Assembly (NCBI GenBank): GCA_001414345.1
Contig: LLCB01000131.1
Span: 82,699-146,698, forward strand
Reading direction: 5' to 3'
Origin: Hymenoscyphus infarciens
Lineage: Eukaryota; Ascomycota; Leotiomycetes; Helotiales; Helotiaceae
DNA length: 64,000 bases
Under the pieces are notes generated by a model. The model was given only the letters and a program-made list of their open reading frames with translations. It had not been told where the DNA came from and ran no database searches. The position numbers and the translations under genes were made by a program. Shown here one piece after another: positions 22,036-33,748 of the stretch. Position 1 is the first letter of the stretch. Each line of letters starts with the position of its first letter.

Positions 22036-23358
22036 TTCAAAGTCAAGTCCGTGGTGCGATGTTTTATTGTTATTCGTTTGGCTAGGGGATCGATTATTTT
22101 CTTACTCTCAATCTATTTCCCTGCCAGATCTCGAAACAAGAACAAAGTCACTGCAACTCGATCTCCATCGACGACTCATTCTTTACGTTACATCTCATTG
22201 GGTTCGGTCAATAAATGTTGTGCCAGGAATTTAAACTATCGAACGTATTTTCCGAGATAGTTTATTAGTAGAATTAGGAACTTGATTTTTTCATTCTCCT
22301 AAATGTTCTCGCCACTCTTGTTCGAAAATATCAAAGAGGGGTTGTGCCTCCGTACAACACCACAGATCCTGCTCAAGCCATCGATGCAACCAACCCACCA
22401 CAAAAGGAGAAGATATTAGGAACACGAAATGGCCCAAGGACTAAGATCACTCGTATGCGGGCATTGCATACGATAGCAAACACCATAAATAACGCCAACA
22501 TTGGCGGGAATTACAAACGGCGCCACACAGGCTTTGAGAAAATCGCACAGCTTCATCTTACTACCTCAGATTCTCAATGAGAAAATTTCCGTCCGACTCC
22601 CAATCCAACCCAACCGGGTAAATAAATCATTTGGTCAGATCATGTATACAATATAACACGTCACCGGAAATGCAAGATTCCCAGCTGTGAATCCTCACTA
22701 TCTGTTGGAAAGGAAACAAGTAATTATTTTCGATTTGTTGGCTCTTCTTACAACTGGGAAAATACTCAACAACGTCATATCCAAATTTCAAGCTACCATT
22801 TGGAGCGATACGCGAGGATCCAAAACAGGGGTGTCAACTTGCGCCACAATCCCCTCAACATCACACAGCATACCAACCAATACATCCCCATTTACCCAGA
22901 AGAACCAAGGAAAGGGAATCCCTTGTTTCCCCAAGTTATTGGGTAACCTCCCAAGCCCTCATTTATAACAGGTAAGGAAATTCAATATAACAAGTATCAA
23001 GCTGCTGGTGGCTCAGAAATTCATTTTCTTTGTTTCATGTTTCAAGCTTGTTATTCACTTCCCGTTGTTTGCTGGCACTGCCTCTCTAGTGTATAGTTAG
23101 TCGGTCATTGATTTCATCACAATCATGATTATATCATGATTGTGATTTGTTGACAGGCATCCGTGGTTTTACCGAACACTATTCCTCAACAAGCCTTTCA
23201 ATCTCGTCTAAAAAATTTAATCATCCTTCTCTTTTCTGCACTCTATTCTTGAGATTTTGGTCCTGGATCCTGGATCCTTTCCGTCTTCACCAGCACGGCA
23301 ATCGCCAGATTCTCGAAAAATCCGCCCCTTGCTCCTTCCCTCTAGGAAATCAGACATC
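22036..23358. other. Intergenic region upstream of the FAD oxidase
   Basis: 1.3 kb of balanced DNA. The first 200 bp are probably the HET 3' UTR. Short ORFs lack family features. A strong 14-bp-arm inverted repeat lies at 23116-23146, 213 bp before the oxidase start codon. Confidence 0.45.
23116..23146. promoter_or_regulatory. Perfect inverted repeat in the oxidase promoter
   Basis: Two perfect 14-bp arms (ATCACAATCATGAT and its complement) are separated by 3 bp. The position, 213 bp upstream of the ATG, suits a binding site for a dimeric activator or repressor. A hairpin in the 5' leader is possible if transcription starts upstream. Confidence 0.45.
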
Positions 23359-25096
23359 ATGGGAAATTCTCATTCATCCTCGGCCTTGGAGACATGCTTA
23401 ACATCTGCTGTCGGCGGAAATGGGGATCTGGTTGCTTTCCCTTCGAAACCTTTATATCAACTGGTGGATGTGAAACCTTACAACCAGGATGTTGAGGTTC
23501 ATCCCGTCGCTGTTACATATCCCGAGAGTACGGATCAGGTCTCTGCAATCGTAAAATGTGCTACTGCGGAGGCTGGTTATACGGTTCAAGCGAGAGGCGG
23601 TGGACACTCTTATGCTAATTATGGTATGTTTTTGAGATGTTTGCCCATCTTGTGCTGTGTGAGCTCTGTGGTGGCAGGGCTCTGTGGTGTTTGTGCTTGC
23701 CGTTTTTAGATAGTTGACTAATATGTTGGGTTTACAGGTCTTGGTGGAGGTCAGAACTCTACTATTGTTGTGGACTTGAAGCACTTCCAGGGCTTCTCAA
23801 TGGATGCCAATTTTCAAGCAACAATTGGAGGTGGTGAGTGAATTGTAACCTACTTTGAATCTTCCCTACTGACCATTTTCAGGCACAAAACTTGGAGATG
23901 TCACGACAAGACTTCTCAACTCCGGAAATAGAGCCATGGCCCACGGAACTTGTCCTGATGTTGGAATCGGTGGCCATGCGACGATGGGTGGCCTAGGACC
24001 AACAAGCAGAATGTGGGGTTCAGTAAGTCCCTCCCTCCTCAACGCCCAACAATCGCTAACAAGAAACAGGCAATGGACCATGTAATCGAATACGAAGTAG
24101 TCCTCGCAAACTCCACAACAGTAAAAGCCTCGGCAACAAACTACCCAGAAGTATTCTGGACCCTGAAAGGAGCCGGCGCCTCTTTCGGAATCGTCACAAA
24201 CTTCAAAGTCGTAACCCACCCAGCACCCGGAGAAATGGTACAATACTCCTACACCTTCAGCGCCCGCCCATTTGCCAATCTCGCTCAAAGATTCAAAGAC
24301 TGGCAATCTCTCATCTCGAACCCGGACCTAAGTCGGAAATTTGCAAGCCAAGTTACACTTTCGGAACTAGGGATGATTATATCCGGCACATTTTTTGGGT
24401 CACAAGCGGAATTTGATGCGTTGAATCTCACATCCATATTCCCAAATCCCTCGCAACAGAATGTGGTGGTTTTTAATGATTGGCTTGGTGTTGTTGCTCA
24501 CTGGGCGGAGGAAGTAGGTCTTTATCTTGGGGCGTTGAGCGCCTCGTTTTATTCCAAGAACTTGGCTTTTACGGAGGAGGATTTGATACCAGGGAACACG
24601 ATTGATGCGTTATTTCAGTATTTGGATACTGCGAATAAGGGGACGTTGATTTGGACTGCGATTTTTGATTTGGAGGGGGGTGCTACTAGTGGTAAGCATC
24701 ATCATCGCTTTCCCTTTTCTCTTGCTCTATCCATCGCCTATCCTCATATCTCTTTCATAATACCCACGTCTACTTTGTTCACCCTCCTTAGATACCCCCT
24801 CAAACGCAACTGCCTACGGCCACCGAGACGCCCTCTTCTACCTCCAAACATACGGCATTGGAATACCCACTCTCTCACCCAAAACCCGTTCTTTCATCAC
24901 TGGAATGAACGATATTATCACCAAAGGCTTCCCAGGCAAAACTTTGGGTTCTTACGCAGGTTACGTCGACCCATTACTAGAGAATCCCCAAGAACGATAT
25001 TTCGGAACCAATCTGGCGGAGCTGGAGAGGCTTAAGGGTGTTCTTGATCCCAAGGATTTGTTCAGGAATCCGCAGAGTGTGAAGGCTAAAGCTTGA
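23359..25096 (+). CDS. Berberine-bridge type FAD-linked oxidase (glucooligosaccharide-oxidase-like)
   Basis: Five exons: 23359-23623, 23738-23833, 23883-24022, 24070-24691, 24792-25096 (475 residues); all junctions are GT-AG and keep frame. The PCMH-type FAD-binding domain covers about residues 40-215 and the BBE domain closes the C-terminus (YVDPLLENPQERYFG...). Two residues fit bicovalent flavin attachment: His83 in ARGGGHSYANYG and Cys144 in AHGTCPDVGIGGH, as in glucooligosaccharide oxidases. Such enzymes oxidise sugars or secondary metabolites with O2, releasing H2O2. Unlike secreted members it has no signal peptide. It begins MGNSHSS, which fits an N-myristoylation motif, so it may act inside the cell at a membrane. 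The substrate is unknown, and no biosynthetic cluster surrounds it. Confidence 0.88.
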
Positions 25097-26862
25097 GGAC
25101 TCGGGCTACGCCAATTTGGGAATTTGGTATAGAAGCTTGAGAGTAGAGCTTGAGCAAGTAAATAGAGGAATGGGGATGGATCATTGTGAAGCTGGCTTTG
25201 AATGGAGGATATCATTGGCATGGTTAGTTATTGTTTGGATCGATACCCCACATAGCGTGGAGTTGGGAAAAGGATAATTCATTGAGTTGCGCCGTGAATA
25301 TACTTGCCTTCCTTGACTTTGTATCTTTCAGGCTTCGCTGGTGCGGATTGAATTGTTTTTTTACCCAAGCAACTTATACTTCCTGTTCACTTTATTCCTA
25401 GATTATCCCCTGGCTTTCCTCCAATTCGTTCTCAGGCTCACCCCAGCCATCTATTCGCAGACTTCAAATTCCTTTGCTCGCTTCGTCCAGTGTTCTGTAA
25501 AAAAATAACTAGCTAGCATAGCGTCGAGGGGGAAGTATTAGTAACTTACCCCATGAAGCAAGTTGGGACCGTGAATATTCTGCATTTGCTAGGTGGCGGT
25601 CGCTTGGGAGATCAAGGCCTAGCGAGGACTGGGAAGTGAATAGATTCGAATTGTAGTATTCACCAAGTTCTTAAGGAGTTGCTAGGATTATGTCGGCTCA
25701 GCCCCCGCTGAATTCGACAACTGGTTTGACTGAATTTCATTTGTACCTGTTTACTCGCTTTCATTTCAGCCCGCTATACTTACTGACCGATAAATTCAAT
25801 GATTTCTCACGGAGGAATCTTTCCTGGATAGAGGAAGTTTTAGGAAAGCATTGATTGAGTATAGCGTGGGAGGAGACGAGGTCTCATTTTGGTACGGCCT
25901 TCCAGTGTTATTATGGTGGTTTTAGAAATATAGCCAAGGACAACACATCATGAAGAATGAGAAAACTCTTTACTCCCCAACCAAAAGTCAATTTCAACTC
26001 AGAACATCCCATTTTGAACCCCCAATCAAACCCCGTCCGACACCTCACACCCGATCATCCCGACGGCCTGAATTCAAGGCACTAAAACAATTTGAACTAA
26101 TTTCAAACCCGAGGCCATACAACCCTCAATCCCCAACTCCAACATCCCCCCAATCCCCCTGATATTTCATTACCAAAACTTCTCAAACTACATCCCTTTT
26201 TCTCAATGATATTGTACTTATCAGAGTCATAGGCCTGTCCACAAGACCCCCCTTCTCGGAACAGGTGTTAATAAGATCCACACCGTCGGTACCCATGTAC
26301 TTGCAATTAGGATGGATTTCGAAATCGTTCAACAGAATTCTCATCAGTCATTCCATCCCTCCTCATCTTTCCCATCCATCTTACTCATCTCTTCATACAT
26401 AATCAAAGAATAAGCAACGAGCGGGAACTTACATCATTACACAAAGAGTCCCACCCTACTCCGACACTTAAGCATCGTACAACCTCTCGCCTTAATATAA
26501 CAACTCCCCGGTCGCTTGTTTTGGCGTAGGGCTAGGCTTTGGAGCCGGTGTTGCAGCACGTGAAATTATCTGGGAACTTCCGGGGTGGTGAGTGAATACA
26601 TCTTCAGATGGGAAGGGGAGAGGAAAAGGGGTGAAATAGATCTATTTTATCTTTTCTCTCTCGTGACCTTTCATAGCAGTGAGTGCACCCTGAGTTTACT
26701 CTAACGCCTACTTCACCTAATAACTACTATTTCACTCAGTTATTATTTCCCTACATAGAAATTAGCTTATCAATAGACATATGAAAAGGCCTTCGGAAAT
26801 TTATTAAGTTTCCGTTCTACAGTATTTATAGCCGACTGAAGCACATAGAAACGTAGTTATAG
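25097..26862. other. Intergenic region
   Basis: 1.8 kb without a supported gene. A frame at 25950-26162 is proline/serine low complexity and not convincing. AT content rises after about 26700 towards the decayed gene. Confidence 0.4.
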
Positions 26863-27995
26863 GACGTAAGAGAGATTCCTATTCTATATATCCTTGCCGG
26901 GTCTTCAAACCCAAATAATCTAGTTAGATACGAAGATATTCTAGAAGAGAAGGCTCTAGGAGAACCCCTCGATAAATTCTAGGACTAATATAAAGTTCCT
27001 TTCTAACTAGATGCTTTTTTAGTATTATAGACGAAATCGTCTAAGTAGAGAAGACTTTATCATAATTCATATTTTCCGAAATCGGCAACGTTTACCTCCG
27101 GGAAAATATCTCCTTTAGTTCTTGTTTAAGATTGAATATCTCTCTAATCTATCTTCGCCTCTGTTGCTATATATGGAATATAGCGAGTGTACCTAAGAAC
27201 CGCTACTTAAACGTCATTTATAGAGTAAACGCTTATATAAATACGAATACGAATAAGAGACCTTATAAGTGTCTTATAAAAGTAATTCTTTTAGAAGTAA
27301 ACTAACTATTACTAGACAACTCAACATAGGAGCATATCCTAGCCTTAGCTAGAAACGAGACATAAGACCTTGAAGAATATAGTAGTGAATCGTCTAAGCA
27401 TATGATTAGGCTCCTTGTCTATCACCAGCAGCTTCTACCTGCTCTGGATTTTCACCAACATTCTCATCTCAATTATTCTAATTCAGTCATCGATCTCGTC
27501 TCGCCAACTCTTCGCTATTCAAACCTCGGACTTGACGAAGTCTTTATAGACCCTCTAGCAAAGAGGATTACACATATTATTAGATAGCACTCGTATACCA
27601 TTCTTCCTACTTTCCTACACTACGATGTACCGACAATGTTGAAACATAAGGGCTCTTTTTGGTCCGGTGAGTTTCAGTTTAATGCTACTAGATGCGCTCC
27701 TAGACCGCCTACTAATTTCAACACTCTGGGATTAGATATGAAGGAAACGGTTATAACAAGTGAGGCTTTCCACCAATATTATCTTACTCGTAGAGTTGCA
27801 TCTACCCCCTCGCTTTTTGCTGCATACTCAAAAGTACGGGACTTAGTAGACAAGGTTGGAAATCTTACCCCTCTAATTGTTAGCCAGATGGAAAATAACA
27901 CATTTATTTTTGAATCGGCGTTAAGGGATATTGTAAGAGGATGGGATACAATTTGCCCAGGCAAGGGGCCATGCCCAGTTCAATTTTCCCGTTGA
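26863..27995 (+). pseudogene. Unrecognised gene broken by TAA/TAG stops (RIP-like)
   Basis: Two coding-like stretches remain. One starts near 26863 (DVREIPILYILAGSSNPNN) and is interrupted only by TAG/TAA. The second covers about 27300-27995 in one frame with stops at 27303 (TAA), 27327 (TAG), 27363 (TAA) and 27585 (TAG), then 136 open codons ending at 27995. Every stop is TAR and none is TGA, as expected if CAA/CAG (Gln) codons mutated C to T. The two stretches are in different frames, so an intron or frameshift lies between them. The last ~120 residues look protein-like (LDMKETVITSEAFHQYYL, then a C-rich end), but I recognise no family. The 119-codon ORF at 27636 could be mistaken for a gene. 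Confidence 0.5.
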
Positions 27996-28553
27996 GAAGA
28001 CAAACCATTTGTAAAAGAGTTATCCTAGCAAGACGGAATGCATGATCGCGGTATGCTGAGTTGCCTTTCTATGTGTATCCTTGGTGGATTTGAGTATTGA
28101 TGAGGAAAGAACGAAAGTAGAGCGAGTTGGAGTGGAGTTTGAAACAACAGGTACAATGGAAGCACTGATATAAATTCAATTGCCAAGATGGGCTATGCTC
28201 AGAATACTGAGCAGCCACTTGATGGACTTCACCAATATGGATGAGTATCAATTTGTGCAAAGGCAGATACACGGAGGAATATGAAATAGCAGAATTTGAG
28301 AACAAGCAGAGGCTTGGATAGAATGGAATGGAAAACCGTTGAGATATCTTGTTCAGAAAGTGTGGTCTTCTCATTATTCACCCATACTCATGGGCAAATT
28401 GCCCAAGTAAAACCAGCCTTGAGAAACACAAATCTCAACATACTCTGGGCACAGTGAAATAGCAATGGCAGAGTCGATCCGCAGTCAAATCCAGACGTCG
28501 TAGGAAGCGGACAATCCGGCGTGTGGGGGTATCAGAAGCACATCCTTAACGAC
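27996..28553. other. Intergenic region
   Basis: Between the decayed gene and the 3' end of the MYND gene. No coding feature or repeat was recognised. Confidence 0.4.
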
Positions 28554-29183
28554 TCACAGAGCAAGGACCCTACAGATCCTCTTGCAGTCTTCCTTGTGGG
28601 ACGGCCATCCTTCTGCAAATTCGCGTTAGCAATCCGGCCATCGTCGACGATAGGAAGAACACTGACTGGTTTGACACTCCTTATTGCAATAATAGCGGTC
28701 CTTGCACTTTGCACAATGCAGCATTCTGGGCTTTCCATCATCGAGTTGTTCTCTTCTACCACATCCGTGGCAGCTCTCCGACCATTGTCCTCTCGTCAAC
28801 ACCGTCTCGACACCGACCAACGTAACGAAGCCCTGATCCAACTCTTCTCCTGTTCTCCTCAGAATGTTTTGTTTCTCCAACTGCTCCAGTATGCCCCTAT
28901 TCTCCGAGTATGTCTTCATCCAAAACGTCTTCTTCAAGGGGTCTTCGGAGTGGCGGACGGTCTCGTCCGAGCTTGCTGTGAGGAGGGCAAACATGGGATC
29001 TTGGGATTCGTCAAAGGAATTCGCGCGAGCGTGGATGAGGAGAAAGTTGGGGTTGGTGAAATTGTTTCCTGAGGGGTGGCGGTTTAGCAGAAGTTCTAAG
29101 GGGTTGGTCAAAGGGTGCTCTTCGGATGGAGTGCCATCAGGAAAGGCGGGAGTTGTGAATTGGAAGCTTTGCAGTTTTGTCAT
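28554..29183 (-). CDS. MYND zinc-finger protein
   Basis: Two exons on the minus strand: 29183-28667 and 28612-28554 (191 residues). The frame is open further upstream to 29408, but the ATG at 29181-29183 has an A at -3 and starts a plausible protein (MTKLQSFQFTTPAFPDG). The C-terminal MYND finger (residues 138-182) is complete only when the 54-bp intron (GTCAGT...TTGCAG) is removed: C138-x2-C141, C157-x2-C160, Y-C166, C170-Q, then W175, H178-K and C182. Reading through the intron loses the last three positions and ends at a false stop. MYND fingers bind proline-rich peptides in co-repressors and SET/MYND proteins. The N-terminal ~130 residues show no known domain, so the role is unknown. Confidence 0.82.
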
Positions 29184-31394
29184 GTTGATGAATAGAAGTC
29201 TGCTACTCGAGATATTCTGGGGCGCCTTTCTCCTAGTTGTTGCTGCCCTGTTAGGTTTGAATATGCCGAGTTTGTAGGTAGGAGAACTTCTAGAGGTTTG
29301 GTGTCGTTGTACGTACGGTAAAGTTGAAGGTATTCCCAGTGCGGGGTGGAACCTTCTCCTTCTATTTAGATCGCGACGCGCTGAGGCACGTGCACATCGC
29401 CAATTCATCTGACCAACTTCTTTCTCTCCTCAACTCAACGCCTATATATGTACATGACAGCCTTCACAAACGAAAACGGAATTTCAGAATCGATTGTTTG
29501 GGATATAGATTTGTATAAAATTAAGCGGGGCGACTACGGCAGGTCTTGTATATACTAAGCATATAGTTATAACTTTATATACGTGTATATATAGCTTCTT
29601 AACGTAATACTCTTTTGTTCTTATAACTTAGTATAATATACTTATAAAGACTATGGTTTATAATATTAGACTCTTTTTTGAATTTAAAAAGTGTTATAGT
29701 TGATAAAAGTCATAATTAAATTAGTTATACGCTAACTTAGAAATAAATCTAAGTATAGTTTTATTATATACGACTTATTAACTGTAGTGTTGTATTAGTT
29801 AACATAGCTTTTATACCTATTATAGTATCAGGCCTTTGTGTATAACTTATGCAAATCTGTGTCCTAAATAATCGATCGCGAACTGACAAATATCGTCTAC
29901 AATGGTTTGTGCAGAGAGAAGACCAAGACCGATAAGCTTGCTCAAAGCCGTTGGAGACAGCCGTTGTGGTCTCGGGATGAAAATAGAACTAAATAGAGTT
30001 GATAGATGGCAGCTTGTTTCAGAAAGTGGACTAAAGGTGGAGTCACATTAACAGCGGAAATCATCTCCGTCTTCAGATACTTTGGCGCGGTTGGCTACAA
30101 TACATACATCACGTTCTCTAACCTTTATCTGCTTCTGCTTTTCCTCGTCTATTTCAGATGATTTGCTTCTTGTCAATTGTTCGTCTTCCGTATCCTGCCA
30201 AGCGGCTTGCAACTATTCTGGTCCCTTTGGTCTGGTCTGTTCTTCCGCTGTCATCCTTTTCAGTGTACCCACCCACCTCATACCCACTCGACGGGGACTT
30301 TACACAACGTTATTCAGCTAAAGTTTGTTTCAAGCGAGTTTGTTTCAACTTCATATTGCTAGTTATTTGGACAGTATTTCAAGATATCCGATTGGAAAGT
30401 TCGATCCTTCGTGTACAGTACAGCCAGCAGGCCCAGCACATCCAACGACGACCCACGCTACTAGGTGATGCCTGGTCGCTTTTTACCGTGATGACTGGTG
30501 GGTGTTCAAATTCCGGTCGGTTTCTTAATTTCTGTCTCTCGGTACGTCCACTTTTTAGTCGGTTTTATCTTCTTCTCGACGGCGGGGAACATCCCTGCTT
30601 ATATACCTCCTCGAGCAATTCGGAGTCGCTCTTCCCCTCGTTAGTCATCGATCCCTTCTAAACTATGTTCAAACCCTTCTAAACTATGTTCAAACCCTTC
30701 AAACCCCATTCAAACTTTACGTTGAAATCACTGTTCTAATTCTGTTCTTCGAAGATGAAACGAAATATACAATCATCGCATTGTTGATGGAACTGTACAT
30801 TATCCGAAAGAGCAAGCTTCAAGCTTAATCTTCATCCCGATCAAGAGAAGTTCGTGGTGTGTGCTTAGGTAATAGTCTGTTTCATTTCCAAGTCGTTACA
30901 GTAGCCTTAAACCCCTGATTTCTTGCGAGGAATATGAATTAGCCTGCTCGGAATGAAATTCAACTCCCGGCGCAAAGGAAGAAATTAGAGTCGAATGATT
31001 TGGGCAGTTTCAAAAGGACGGCTACCAGTATTTTTTCATCTCAACTCCACTAGGAGGTTAGTGTCGTTCCGAAGCTGATCATTTTTCGATGCATTAGCGG
31101 TTGCAAGACTCTCTCCCGTGCAGGCATATGCCATGATGGAAGTCCTGTGGAAGCCATCTCGAACAATCTTCACGCTCCCTTCCTTGCGTTTTGGTTGTCA
31201 TGACCTTCCACTTCAATGCAACTCTTCTTAAAATATGTTATTATACAAGGCCTAGTGCTGAGAGCTATGAGAGAGGCTTGAGCGCTGACAGCCGTGGAAC
31301 TTGGTACATACTTCGCCTTGTACCAATTCTCGATTATATCTGAACCAATGTGCTAATCACACAAACACCAAAACGAAAACTTCTGTATCTCGAC
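29184..31394. other. Intergenic region with a small RIP patch
   Basis: 2.2 kb. The segment 29530-29830 is AT-rich and stop-dense, a short RIP-like patch without recognisable ends. A 21-bp unit containing TAAACTATGTTCAAACCC is repeated twice near 30656-30700. The open frame 30158-30661 (167 codons) has no domain, leader or coding bias that I trust, so I do not call it. Confidence 0.4.
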
Positions 31395-32997
31395 ATGCCT
31401 CCACCAAGCTGGACTGGATATTGGGCAAAATGGGCCGAAAATGACAACCTTGATTTGACTACACGAATGGTCTTTGCCAGCTTGAACCGGAATCAAGAGG
31501 CAGACGGCCATGCTGTTGTTCTGGATCCAGCAACTGGTCTAAACACCGATAAATCGACCAACGCTCCCAAAATCCTTGCCGTCACTGGCTTCTTCGCAAC
31601 ACTCTCGTTGATAGTTGTGTTGGCGAGATTTTATGTTCGGTGTGTCATGCTCAAGACAACGGGAACGGATGACTGGGTAATGATGGCGGCGATGGCTTGT
31701 GGGGTAACCGTCTTTGTGTGCTTCATTGGAGAGACTCGACACGGAACTGGAATGCATACAAATAGCATTTCAGAGGCTGATGCGACCATTCAACGGCACT
31801 GGCAATTTGTAAGAACACTTGAGCATCCCTAACTGAAAGGCAGATTCAAGAATTCCTGTCGCAGTCTCCAGGTTTGGAATAGTTGCTTACAATCGTATGA
31901 ATAGTACCATTCGCTCATCGTCACCGTTGGCATTTCGCTTGTCAAAATATCAATTTCCTTCTTTCTGTTGCGCTTGGTTCCGAACAAGAACTACAAGAAC
32001 TTTCTATGGGGTTTCGTAGGTATGTTGATCCCCTATCATCGTATAATTCTCTCACTTACAATGAAATTATAGCCTTTCTGATTGCGTTTACGCTTGCAAG
32101 TGCTGGAGTGAGTTGGAAATGGGTTCCCCGAGCCTCATGCATTTGCTAAACTGTTCCTCTAGACACTCATTTTCTCATGCTTACCAATTGCAGCCAGCTG
32201 GGATTTATCTTTGACACCAACTGCCAAATGTTTTGGTGTGAGTACGTTTACAGCCATTGTGGGTTTTCCGTCCTCTCACCTGGATTGTACTGAACACTGA
32301 CATGAATCTTAGGGTCTATTGAACAGCTGTAAGCCTACGGATGCTTCCTTGAAGGAAAACAAATCCACTGACATAACAGGTATAAATATTATTACAGATG
32401 TACTTCTAGCATGCTTGCCTATTCCAATGGTCGTAAATCTTCAAGTCAACAAAAAAACCAAGATCTCGTTAATAGGTATTCTGAGTCTAGGCCTCTTGTA
32501 AGCACAATCTTTCATCTCTCTCCTATTCCAATCGCTTTACTTACACATTATGTAGTGCTTGTGTCTGCGCAATCTACAAAGCCATTCTCCAAACCAAAGT
32601 TCTCGTCACCCCGGACGCTACCCGCGATGCCACATATTTCATTTGGAACAGCATCGAGCTGTACGTCGGTATCCTCGCCGCGTCACTTCCCTCCCTACGA
32701 CCTCTTTTCAAGCGCCTCCTCGAATCCTCGCAGGCATATCGTTCAAGACGAACGGGAGTGTCCTCGCATGATGTTGGTGGCCGATCGCATAAATATTACA
32801 GGCAGGATGAGGGGATTGCGATGAGTAATATGTCTGGTACGACGGCTGGGAAGAAGAATAGTAAGTATGATGTTCATATTGCGACAAACAGCGTGGAACC
32901 GCCGAAACAAAAGGGAGGGAAGAGCCAGGAATCGGATAACAGCCGGGAATCGATGTTTCCCATTCAGGGGATTAGGAAAACGCAAACGGGTTCGTAG
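31395..32997 (+). CDS. Fungal rhodopsin-domain seven-TM integral membrane protein
   Basis: Six exons: 31395-31808, 31905-32019, 32073-32107, 32163-32237, 32313-32497, 32556-32997 (421 residues); all junctions are GT-AG and in frame. Seven hydrophobic segments fit the fungal rhodopsin-like domain (PF20684): about residues 56-82, 91-110, 139-163, 168-197, 236-256, 262-285 and 294-320. Family marks are DDWVMM at the start of TM2, ISLVKISISFFLLR in TM3, INIITDVLLACLPIP in TM5 and YFIWNSIELYVGILAASLPSL in TM7. The C-terminal ~100 residues are a charged cytoplasmic tail. It is related to Pth11-type receptors but lacks a CFEM domain. Ligand and role are unknown. An in-frame ATG at 31350 is an alternative start; the 35-bp third exon is easily missed by gene finders. 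Confidence 0.87.
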
Positions 32998-33748
32998 GAT
33001 CTTTTCATACTTGACTTCTTCCTCTCTCATGCTCGTCGCCAAACTCCAACCGGGAAAACTACTGATTATCGTTTGCATAGTCAATATTTCTGTCACTTAA
33101 AAGACTTCTTCGTTTCGGGGGGATTTCGGAATAGCTTCAGGGGGCAGCTTTGGGTGAAAACCACAGAATCTCGAATTGCGATTACAATAACGACTCTTCA
33201 TCTGTCCCAGTGAAATGGCCTCTTTGGATATGATCAATTGCTGACTTCAGAACGACGAAACAACAACACCTGAGGATTTTCAAAATCCATCCAGATTCAC
33301 TCGGTCAAAATCCGATGTTGGTGGCGTGTCTCCCCATAGCAACACCCGGTTGCTGGGACCCTTTCTAGTGATCAACAATGCGCCTCAAAAGCCGCACCTA
33401 GACTTCCAATATTTCCCTGATTGGCTACACAAAACAGCTTTCGAGAGGAACACTTGGCTCGTGTGTTTACTACCTTGCGCAGGTCTCTATTGCGGCCTCC
33501 TCTTTCTGCAAGTATCCTTCAATCCCAAGCTTCAGTTAGCAGATCTCTGGTCGAGAAGTTGTTCGTATTCCCAGAGTCGCATCGCGAGTGTATGAGCGGT
33601 GCTCTGCCTTGGATGTCCCCTCCCGATTTCATTTCGCGAAATTACACTGGAACACAACGTCTTTGAGGATGCAAGCGATCGCAGCAGGTCCTTCCATTTC
33701 ATAGGTATTACGGGTATTACGCCTGTTAATTATCGACCTTTGCAAACG
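32998..33748. other. Intergenic region between the rhodopsin and kelch genes
   Basis: 750 bp holding the 3' end of the rhodopsin gene and the promoter/leader of the kelch gene. A frame continuous with the kelch gene begins at 33599, but its extra 50 residues precede a clear signal peptide and are probably leader. Confidence 0.4.

Noticed and set aside
19722..25096. Biosynthetic gene cluster around the FAD oxidase
   Set aside because: No PKS, NRPS, terpene synthase, P450, transporter or pathway regulator is found nearby. The neighbours are a HET gene and a decayed gene.
27636..27995. 119-residue intact gene
   Set aside because: The same frame continues upstream through several TAR stops with coding-like sequence, so it is more likely the 3' end of a broken gene.
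30158..30661. 167-codon plus-strand ORF as a gene
   Set aside because: No domain, signal peptide or splice context. Composition resembles pyrimidine-rich intergenic DNA and the frame overlaps other open frames equally well.
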